From contig JADGJH010000170.1 in the NCBI GenBank assembly GCA_027596945.1, positions 1-26,834 of the forward strand: 26,834 bases of DNA, written 5' to 3'. The stretch's first letter is position 1. Each line of letters opens with the position of its first letter. The stretch is from Physocladia obscura (Eukaryota; Chytridiomycota; Chytridiomycetes; Chytridiales; Chytriomycetaceae). This document shows, piece after piece, positions 13,688 through 22,204 of this stretch. The notes below the pieces were generated by a model. The model was not told where the DNA came from. It did not search any database and worked only from the letters and a program-made list of their open reading frames with translations. The position numbers and the translations under genes are program-made.

Positions 13688-15077
13688 ATGGACGATTCAC
13701 TCACAGTTGTTTATTCGATTTTGTTGTCCAACAAAACAGAAATGCAGACATTTGTGCCGCCATCGAACCAACTTGCACCAGGGTCGTCGGGGTCGATCGT
13801 CGTACCGGGCCTAGGCATTGCCGTGCAAAGTGCACCGCGCCGTCGTCCTATGGCTGTCGCTCCGTCAGAGGTAATTTTATCCCTTGTTTTCCACAGGTTA
13901 TCTTCCTTTCGCTGACTTCCATCCAGCCAAGTAACACGCTTTACGTCCGCAATCTTAACGAAAAAATCGCCATCAAAAGTACTTACCCCATCAAAATAAC
14001 CAGCCAAACAGCTCTCCGTGCCCATTAACCTCAGCCCAATCCCACAGCAATCATCACTGGTCTCGAAGCAATCTTTTCCGGCTTTGGCGAAATCCTCCAA
14101 GTCCGCGCCAAATCAAACATTAAACTGCGTGGCCAAGCATTTGTCACCTTCAAGGACATTGAAGCAGCGACGAAAGCTCTCTCCGAAGTCCAAGGATTCC
14201 CCCTGTTTTCCCTTCCCCTCGACATTCAATATTCGCGCGACAGAAATTTCATTTTCTCCAAAGCTGATGGAACTCTTGAACAACACAAAAAACGGAGAGT
14301 CGAAGAGCAAGGTTTGCGAGCGATTTAGCGAAAACAATAATTGTAAATGAAAGATGAGCAAAGGCAGCATCAAAAAAAAATCAAGTGAAGTTAGAATCAA
14401 ATAATACGTGCATCAATGAGCGAAGTGAGTAAGAAAATATTATGTATGCAATCTTGTAAAGCGCGTAATGTGTGGACAGTAAAATAATATTTCCAAAAAA
14501 GCAGAGAGATAGAAAAAATCAATGTAAATTATAAAATTAACCCGTTTTTGAATGCAACAGCTGTGCGGGCTAAGGAACCAAAGAAGGCAAAATCTGAAGT
14601 TCCCACTCTTGGAGCTACAGGATGGTTTCCTGGTGGCGCACCCATGCCTGCAGAATTTTTGCCCCCCAATAGCATCCTGTTTATCGAAAACTTACCGGCC
14701 GAGACTTCCAACGAAGAAAAACTCCAGGAATTGTTTCAACAGTATGTTATGAGCTTATTTACCTCCTCAATATGACTTATAAGCGCTGCGAGTGACAAAA
14801 GAAAGAAAGGCCTATGCTCATTTTATTTTTGCTTTTTTTTAAAAAATTTGTCTGTACTATCAACAGAATTCCTGGATTCAAAGAAGTTCGTCTTGTTCCA
14901 GGAAAAAGCGATATTGGTATGTTTACAAAATATTTTTCTTTTTTCATAGATTAATGTTTGTTCTCAGCTTTCGTTGAATATGAGTCGGAGGCTCAAGCAA
15001 CGATTGCAAAACAACAACTCAACTCGTTCCAGATTTTACCGGACCGCGAGATGCGTGTCACATATGCACGCAAATAA
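13688..15077 (+). CDS. SNRPA/SNRPB2: U1A/U2B''-type snRNP protein (two RRMs), 6 exons
   Basis: Spliceosomal RNA-binding protein of the U1A / U2B'' / SNF family, which binds U1 or U2 snRNA stem-loops. Exons are 13688-13870, 13927-13978, 14048-14311, 14561-14741, 14867-14916 and 14968-15077; introns are 56, 69, 249, 125 and 51 bp; 279 aa. RRM1 (about 62-145) has RNP2 LYVRNL and RNP1 RGQAFVTF, followed by IQYSRDRNFIF. The basic linker EQHKKRRVEEQ is typical. RRM2 (about 204-278) begins SILFIENLPAETSNEEKL and has PGFKEVRLVPGKSDIAFVEY, near-identical to U1A/U2B'' proteins, and ends with YARK. The start is uncertain. ATG 13688 gives a 61-residue low-complexity N-terminus. If GTGAGT at 13622 and CACTCACAG ending 13706 form a 5'-UTR intron, the first ATG becomes 13742 (MQTFVPPS). 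Sequence alone does not decide between U1A and U2B''. Confidence 0.92.
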
Positions 15078-15125
15078 AAATAAAAATAAAAAATAAAAAA
15101 TTAACAAAAATTAAAAAAATTGTTG

Positions 15126-16856
15126 ATGAGAAACGAAGACAAAGAAGCAAAAGCACGGCGAATTGCGCGGCGACGAGAAGCTGTGCAGAACCGCGATCCT
15201 CGTAACTTGCTTCGTATAGGAGGCTCCGGTTTGTTTGGGTGGTGATATAGGAAAATTTCTGAATCTCCCCACAGCAATGCCAATTCACATCAGTAAAGCC
15301 AGCAATAGCAACAGCAATATCGCGGCCGCCAACAACACCAATAGCATTAGCGATAGCGGTATCAGCATTAATAACACCAAATTTGATGCTAGTGATGAAC
15401 TCATCACGTGGCGGGGCGATGGACTCACACGCATCGACAGATTCGACGTGCGAAACTCTCTCGACTTTCTCGCTGCTACTGATATTGGGGCAAACATCTC
15501 GCTTGATCCGTCCGACGAAACTCCACAATTGCTAGAAATAATTCCCGATGAAATAGGAGAGCAGGAACAAGAACTGAATTTCGAACGGTATCGAGATTTA
15601 GTTGATATCAATTTATGTGGACGTGACGAAGACAGTGTCATCAAATATGTGGACAATGCTTGGTTGTCTGCTTCATCTTTTTCCGATTCATTGGTGTTCA
15701 AAAATAAGAATGAACATGCAAAAAAATCCACAGAAACTTTAGAGCAGCTTTTGAATGGGTTGACTGCTGACCAGGACGTAATTGAAATTGTTGAAGAAAT
15801 GAATGAGTCGCATATCACTGAGATGAATACTATTGGACGTCAATTTCTCATAGGAGAGGTGCATTCACTGTATGAGAACGAAATTAAATCTCTTCGGGAT
15901 AATGATAAAATTGGTTCCAACAAACGTGACCGCGAATTAGTTAAATTTTATTATTTATTTAGTTATTGCATTTTAATTTATCATAACAGTTTTTGTTTTT
16001 TACTGTTTTCTTTTGTTTTTGTTTTTGAATCCAGAGGCGAAGTCGCAGATCCAATCGACGAACAAGAAATCTGGCTCCATTTGGTCATGACCGTAAAAAA
16101 AAGCAATCGCGCTTTTCAAGTGAATCGGGGTTTGTTTGTTTACCAAAATTGTTTTAGCGACATAACATTTTCATCAGATCAAGTAGTTCAGAGTCAGAGA
16201 ATCGATCAGAGTCCGAAAAATTTGTAATTGAGTACGAATCCGAAGAAGAAGCGCCAGCCACTGCGACCAGCCAATCAACAACAGCCGCTAGTATAGCCGA
16301 ACAATTTAAACCGCCTCTGATCCGGCGACCAATCAGCGCCACATACAAAAATATCATATCATCGGAATTAGAACCATTAAGACGAGACCCAAATCCTGCA
16401 TTTTTTGAAGCAAATAAAAGGGATGAAATGACACGTTCAAATTTCGAAATACCCTGTGAAATATCGTCACAGTTACCCTTTTCACAACCGCCACAAGCAC
16501 CATCACATCCTTTAATAGCATCAATTGGGTCGAAAATTCCAGCAAAAACAGAGCCACAAACTACGAAACCACTGACTGCATCAGAAAAACTCAAGATGAA
16601 AATGAAACTTGCACTGAACAAACAAAGTGAGCTTTTTTAAATATTTTTTCCCCTCATTACCAATTTCTATCAACGTAAAATATCTTTTCTCCTAGTTGTC
16701 AAAGATGAAGCAGAAGTGTTATTCAAAAAGCGAAAATCAAATCCAGTAAAATCAACACCAAACGCTTCTGCTGTGAATAGAACTATCAAACCAAATAGGA
16801 GTCCTAGCCCTGAAGTTGATTCATTTGGGCGTGTTCGACGAAAACCCGATTCCTGA
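15126..16856 (+). CDS. CLASRP: CLASRP-like SR-related splicing regulator, 5 exons
   Basis: Homologue of CLASRP (SWAP2/SFRS16), a nuclear SR-related protein that binds CLK kinases and affects alternative splicing. Exons are 15126-15228, 15275-15939, 16035-16129, 16178-16626 and 16696-16856; introns are 46, 95, 48 and 69 bp; 490 aa. The SWAP N-terminal domain is clear: ITWRGDGLTRIDRFDVRNSLDF, then LNFERYRDLVDINLCG, matching the family's WxGD...IDRFDVRxxLD and NYERYRxLV. Exon 3 is an Arg/Ser/Lys-rich RS segment (starts RRSRRSNRRTRN) that shows only after splicing, because the unspliced frame reads as non-RS sequence. The C-terminal region has ASEKLKMKMKLALNKQ, matching the conserved EKLKLRMxKALNRQ block, then KKRK. 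The N-terminus is shorter than in animals (no MWHEARK start), so an upstream exon could be missing, but only 48 bp separate it from the snRNP stop. Confidence 0.85.
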
Positions 16857-16945
16857 TTTACACAGAAATAAAAATTAAAGAAATCCATTGTTCATTCAGA
16901 ATGCTGAAACCCAAGAATCTTGTCAGATTTAATGTTAACTAATCT
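16857..16945. other. short intergenic stretch
   Basis: AT-rich 3' flank of the CLASRP-like gene. It has one ATG (16901 region, MLKPKN...) that runs only 14 codons. It adjoins the coiled-coil ORF described next. The boundary with that ORF could be an acceptor (TTTGAAG). Confidence 0.3.
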
Positions 16946-17243
16946 TTGAAGGAAAAAATCAATGAACTTGAGCAAACCATTAGTGAGTTGCAATCAAACA
17001 AGAGAGATTCTTCAAATGAAATGCCAACTCATCTAGATGAGATTAAGCGGTTGATGGATGGGAAAGAGTATTATGAACAACAGCGTAAGCCTTTTGCAAT
17101 CGATTCAAAAATAGAAATAGTGTTTTATTTGAAAAGGTGAGATGGTGTCGAAGCTGAAAAGAATATTAAGAGTCAGCGAAAAGCGTTCTGGAGTGATCTT
17201 ATTTTGGATCCCTTTCCACACCTTCCAAATCAAGAATGTGTGA
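16946..17243 (+). CDS. small coiled-coil ORF, possibly a gene fragment
   Basis: I do not recognise this. A plus-strand frame open from 16946 gives a Glu/Lys/Leu heptad-like coiled coil (EKINELEQTISELQSNK, then HLDEIKRLMDGKEYYEQQ). A GT-AG intron at 17085-17136 (52 bp, donor GTAAGC, acceptor AAAAG) joins it in frame to EMVSKLKRILRVSEKRSG and a short hydrophobic end, with TGA at 17241. Splicing is favoured because helix-forming, charged character continues across the join. There is no ATG at the 5' end; the first in-frame ATG is internal (17020 region). It may therefore be a 5'-truncated gene, a repeat-derived fragment, or the end of a gene with an unseen upstream exon. Confidence 0.35.
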
Positions 17244-17622
17244 ATTTGAATGGAATTCATCATTGTATTGTTAAAAGTGAAACCATCTTCCAATAAGTAT
17301 TGATGTTCTTAAAGTCTCATCCGAAATCTGAGGAGCACCACTACTTGGACCATGTTGTACAAAATTATGACTTGCATTTGATAAATACAATAAATAAAAA
17401 TTGTCACACAGGTGCTTATGATTAAAACCCAATTGATGTAAACTACTGAGACAAAACTTCATTTCCAGGCACAGAATGCACTTCCTCTACCAGCTCATCA
17501 ATTTACCAATTCCATGAAAAGGAAAGATGTCTGGTATCTCTCGGACTCCTCTTTCTTACAAATTAATATAAGCATTATTAAATTTATTTTTTTCTTCACG
17601 ACATTCCAGAATCGTAGCAGAA
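17244..17622. other. intergenic, no gene recognised
   Basis: AT-rich region between the small coiled-coil ORF and the 3' end of RNR2. Open frames do not exceed about 63 codons and show no motif. No tRNA, structured RNA or repeat unit was recognised by eye. Confidence 0.5.
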
Positions 17623-19006
17623 TTAAAAGTCTGAATCTAAAGTGAACTCGTTGTTACCTTTTGACATGACACCACTGCTCAAAGCAAACAATTAGTTTAA
17701 AAAATTAAAATTAAAAAAAAAATAAAAACAGCGAGAAATATACAATTCCATATATATAATGAAGAAAAAAATTACAGAAGAAAGGAAAAGGGAAAAAAAA
17801 AGACACGAACGCTTTCTGATACTCGCCAACTTTCTTTTCAAAAAAGTTGGTCTTTCCTTGCAACGAAATTAAATCCATGAAGTCAAACGGATTTTCAGAA
17901 TTATAAGTCTTGCTCAATCCAAGCGACACCAAAAGCCGATCCGCCACAAACTCAATATACTGGCTCATTAATTCAGCGTTCATACCAATTAACTTCACCG
18001 GCAACGCGTCAACCAAAAACTCCTGCTCAAGTTCAACAGCCTCAGTGATGATTTGACGAACAGTTTCCTCGGCCGGTTTATTTTGGAGCAATGAAAATAA
18101 AAGACATGCAAAATCAGTGTGTAAGCCTTCGTCACGCGAGATGAGCTCGTTGGAAAAAGTGAGACCAGGCATGAGACCACGTTTTTTCAGCCAAAAAATT
18201 GAGGCAAAGGAGCCGCTAAAAAAGATTCCTTCGACGACAGCAAAGGCCACGAGTCTTACTGCAAAAGATGCTGATTTGTCGGAGATCCACTTGAGTGCCC
18301 AGTCAGCCTTTTTGCGAATGCACGGAACTATAGTTCGTTTTTTTTGTTGATTTGAAATCAGTTGAAGTTCGGACAGAGTTGTCAGATGAAAAATCAGCTG
18401 AACTCAACTAGTATCGATGGCGTCAAACAAATACTCCTTCTGCGAAGGGTCCTTGACGTATGTATCAATCAGCAGAGAATACATTTCCGAGTGGATGTTC
18501 TCAATCATGATCTGAATTATGATTATTACGTTTTGTTTTTTTTTCAATGTTTCATGTCAGGGACTGAACCTGGAAGCCGTAGAAACAGCGTGCTTCCGGA
18601 ATTTGGATATCATTGGAGAAACGTTCAACGAGATTCTCATTGACAATGCCGTCGGAGGCTGCAAAGAATGCAAGAACGTGTGACACAAAATACTTTTCGT
18701 CATCATTCAGCTTCTCCCAGTCGGCCGCATCCTTGCTCAAATCAACCTCCTCGACCGTCCAGAACGACGCCTCGGCTTTCTTGTACATTTGCCAGACCTG
18801 TGTTTGAAAAAACAAAAATCAGGAGTGTTCGGACAAAACGGCAAAAGACACATATAAACCTCGTTGTACTGGATCGGGAAGAGAACGAAGCGTTTCGAGT
18901 TCGGCGCCAACAACGGCTCCACTGAGATGACGGATTCAGGTGTCTCTACGAGCTTGTTGATGCCCACGCTGGGAACCTCGGCCACTGATTCTGATGCTGG
19001 TGTCAT
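17623..19006 (-). CDS. RNR2: ribonucleotide reductase small subunit (R2), 5 exons
   Basis: Class Ia ribonucleotide reductase R2 subunit. It carries the di-iron/tyrosyl radical that drives reduction of ribonucleotides to dNTPs by the large subunit. Exons are 19006-18860, 18797-18570, 18511-18409, 18327-17811 and 17674-17623; introns are 62, 58, 81 and 136 bp; 348 aa. Di-iron ligands align with mouse R2: Asp98 (AASDGIV), Glu129 and His132 (IENIHSEMY), Glu192 (VVEGIFFSG), Glu226 and His229 (RDEGLH). The radical Tyr is Tyr136. The last exon supplies [16 protein letters not shown]; this C-terminal peptide docks to the large subunit, and here Ser replaces the Ala of the common FTLDADF. The last donor, GTTCGTG, was chosen because it gives EYQKAGVMS as in the family. 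The N-terminus is shorter than in yeast or mammals. Two CCAAT boxes lie upstream. Confidence 0.96.
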
Positions 19007-19078
19007 TTTTTTTTAGTCGAAAATGTTGAAAAACGAGCATATTCGACTCAAAATCCATTTCAAATGAACAAGATATTG

Positions 19079-19093
19079 ATTGGCTACGATTGG
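19079..19093 (-). promoter_or_regulatory. two CCAAT boxes upstream of RNR2
   Basis: Read on the minus strand, CCAAT occurs at 19093-19089 and again at 19083-19079, exactly 10 bp apart, 73-87 bp upstream of the RNR2 start. CCAAT boxes bind NF-Y/Hap complexes, and the distance suits a fungal promoter. The gap to the MAD1 stop is only 124 bp, so this is within RNR2's own promoter. Function is inferred from motif and position. Confidence 0.4.
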
Positions 19094-19130
19094 CGTCGAA
19101 TTCCGACAAATTATTATTTATTATTAGTTT

Positions 19131-22100
19131 TCATTCGCTCATATCCGTGTCCTCATTGTTGGTGTGCAATCCGCCAGCACTACAGCTCTCAAACCCTGTC
19201 AATGTCACAGCTGCCAAAAAAGCCGGTACAGATCCCCTTTCAATTATATAGTGCTTACGCAGTCCATCAAGTAATTGCAGCCTTTCAGCGGATCCTCCCA
19301 CAAGCTGCATCGTGCCATTATCGTTTTCTTGACTTGAAAATGAGAACGATGAGTCATCATCTTGTGCAGAATAGGTCGATATTAGCCGCACTTGACTTTC
19401 TTGAAATTCAACCTTGTACCCTTTATATGTGTGTCAGTGTAAAAAGAAAAGAAAAAAAGAGAAAAAAAAGGGTTGACCAACCAAGCAACGAAAACACTGC
19501 TTCCTTAAATTCTTGGGACTTGTCTGTAAAAACTTCCCTTAATCTTAAAATTCGCTTATCCCGTTCTTCAATCATTTTTAGCAGCCTCTGACATTCCAAT
19601 TCCGCCGAATTAACAACTTCAATTGGAACAAAAGCTCCTCCTCCAAATCCTTCATCCTCGTTGCAATTTTGCTCAGTTAACAAACGTAATTGTGCCAAAA
19701 GAGCCTTGTTTTCTGCCTGCAAGGCATCCAACTGTTGCTTTTTGATTGCAAATGCCTGAGACTCGGGATTTTCAGCAAGCTGCAACACTTTTAATGTACT
19801 GCGATCAAACACCCCACGTCCAATCGCTTGCTCCAGAATTCCAATTTGAGAATCAAAAGTTTCCACTTCTTTTTCGAGTATTGCATTCTGCGTTTTTAAA
19901 TGAGAGACAGTCTCTTCTAATCCTTTTGCACGTTCCTGTAACTCTTTGTAAAGCCGGCTAGTACCACTAGTGCTATTGTCGTTGTTGTTGCTTGTAATTA
20001 ACTGGGCTGGCAGCCCATTCGAGGAAACCGATTCAATTCCAGATTCCAGCATGGTCGACTCTTTTGCTGCAAGTTCCCCCTCTAATTGAAATATTCGGGT
20101 CTTGCAGTTATTGATTAAAGCTTCTAATTGCTTCACAAACTGACTGTGGGAATAAACTTTTGTATTTTCGTCATCAAAGTTGTCGGCATTAATGGCAAGG
20201 TCTTTTTCGTCTTCTTTAGGAAATTGCAAAACCATCTGAAAAAAAATTGAGTGATTCGTTTCAAAACAAACGAAAAATACCAGTTGGCCTCTCAAGAAAT
20301 CCGCTTCATTCAAAATCAATTCTCGACTTTTTTCAAGTCTTTTCGCTTGTCTTTTCTCAATTTCAACTTTTTCTTCGAGCATTACATTCTCCGCTTTCAA
20401 CTTTTCAACTTCTTTCTCAAGCTCCCGCACCGACTCCTCCAGTCTCAAAATAACCGCCGCATTTCCTGCAAATCTTTCGGAATCTCGTGCACGCTCCAGC
20501 CGTTCGGTCGCAAGTGCCCGCGCCATCTCCAGCGGCGTCACTGATCCTCCTTCGCCCTTTCCCAAATTTGGAACGTCATCCACTAATGCAATCCATCGCT
20601 GCTTTTCGGTCTTCATAGATGCAAGTTCGACTTCAGCTATTGCAAGACGCTCACGTAACTGTGACATATGGCTAAGCTGGTTTTCGAGGGCGCGCGCTTT
20701 TTCTTGGAGTGCGACAGTTTCATTATATGTTGTTCGCAAAGATTTCACTTCAATTTGGAGAGATAAGTTTGAGCTTTCAAGCGTTTGAATATATTTAAGT
20801 TGGGCTAAAAAGGGATTTCGTTAAAAAGAAAAAAAAGAAAGCAAAAAGCATTATTATTACCATTAAGTTGGCCTTGGAGGGTTTTCGATGTTACCACGAG
20901 GTCACTTGAGTTTAAAACTGACATTTCTGATTGCATTGCGCTGATTCGAGCTTGCAGATCGGAAATTAGTTTCAACGCTGCTTGCTTTCCGCTGGACTCT
21001 GCTTCGCACTATATTAAGATATGGCACAGAATTAAAGAAACATCCAGCAATTTTGAGATGCTATAACGAACCCGTTTACTGAGTAATTCGAATTTCGCGT
21101 TAACCTGCTGAACATCATTGCGTGCATTCTTCAAATCGAAATCTCGTCGACTTTCAACATCGTTGAGGCGCTCTTGGATAATTGACAATGATTCAGACAG
21201 ATTTCGATTTTCGGTTGTCAGTCTTGATATTATTGCTTCCTGTGTTTTCTGTTTGTTTGCTGTTTAGATTCGACAAAAAAAGGCGACATTAAGCAAAACC
21301 TTTTTGGAATCAAATTCAGTTTCAATTGACTTCAACGCGTTTGAAACCTTTTCTCCCCTGGTTAAGAGATATACACGATCTTTTTCCAATTTCTGAAAAA
21401 ACAAAGATCAATTATTTTTAAAAAAAAAAATATACGAACAAACCAACATCGATTTTCGCAATATTTGTGATTGCTTCGCCTTCAAATTTTTTATTCAGAC
21501 TCTCCACTGCTATAATACGAGATTCCGACTCAGTACGCACGGTAATCAGTTCTCGTTCGAGTGCTTTTATGGTTCGTCGAGCTTCTAATATCTCTGGATC
21601 TACAAATAATAAGAACATTTGCATAAGTTTTTTGTTTTTGCGTGTCGCAGTGAAAACGAAAATACCAGTATACAGATTCAAGGAAAACAATTGTGCAGAT
21701 TCATTCGACGATTCCGGTGCCAGCGAAATTGACGCGGAAAGAATTCGCGAGTTCTGTGTTTGCGCTGATGTTTGCGATGGAGTTTTTTGGGTATCGGGGT
21801 CCAGGCTGGCCAGTGTTGCAATGACATCTTGTGCGGATGCAGCATTTGATAACGAAAACGGTGCTTTGGTCGGAATTCTCGTAGAAACATGTTGCGTCGA
21901 TGAAGATGTTACTCCTGTTCGTTTAAATGCAGATTTGCTGTTCACACTGCTTCGGCTGGTGATACTGCTTCTGTTGATGCTATTGCTACTTGCGCTGAAA
22001 CTCGTGCTTGCTGTTTCTTTTCGTGTGCTTGCTCCCGCGTACGGATGAAATTGAATCGAGCCGGATCCTGTTACTGCCGAGGCGGCCGTTGTCCGCCTCT

Positions 22101-22137
22101 GGCTAGTTGAATCACCCGGTTTTTTCTTTGACTCCAT
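19131..22137 (-). CDS. MAD1: spindle assembly checkpoint protein MAD1, 8 exons
   Basis: Coiled-coil scaffold that holds Mad2 at unattached kinetochores and nuclear pores and starts the spindle checkpoint. Exons are 22137-21666, 21599-21448, 21392-21300, 21248-21072, 21008-20861, 20804-20281, 20235-19482 and 19420-19131; introns are 45-66 bp; 869 aa. Residues 1-150 are Ser/Thr-rich and disordered. About 160-760 is almost continuous coiled coil. STLKVLQLAENPESQ is the family's Mad2-binding-region landmark (KVLhLxxNP). The C-terminal segment KRILRLREVFTDKSQEFKEA, SLLGYKVEF and the RWD-like domain ending IERGSVPAFLAAVTL match Mad1 C-termini. The Bub1-binding motif is RLR rather than the usual RLK. 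The acceptor of intron 3 could be either of two AGs 9 bp apart (exon starting 21248 or 21239). It is 67 bp from the UVRAG-like stop. Confidence 0.92.
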
Positions 22138-22204
22138 CTAGTGGAAATTGATTATTCCAAATGTTCTTTCATTATTCAGATTACTGCTATTATGTATTTT
22201 ACTT

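Noticed and set aside
14312..14560. A gene within the 249-bp intron of the snRNP gene
   Set aside because: It is AT-rich with no open frame of note and no recognisable snoRNA boxes by eye.
15285..15818. Minus-strand open frame of 177 codons
   Set aside because: It lies antisense to exon 2 of the CLASRP-like gene, which has clear family motifs. The antisense product is a Ser/Leu low-complexity shadow.
21467..22048. Plus-strand open frame of 193 codons
   Set aside because: It is antisense to MAD1 exons 1-2 and crosses a predicted MAD1 intron. No domain is visible.
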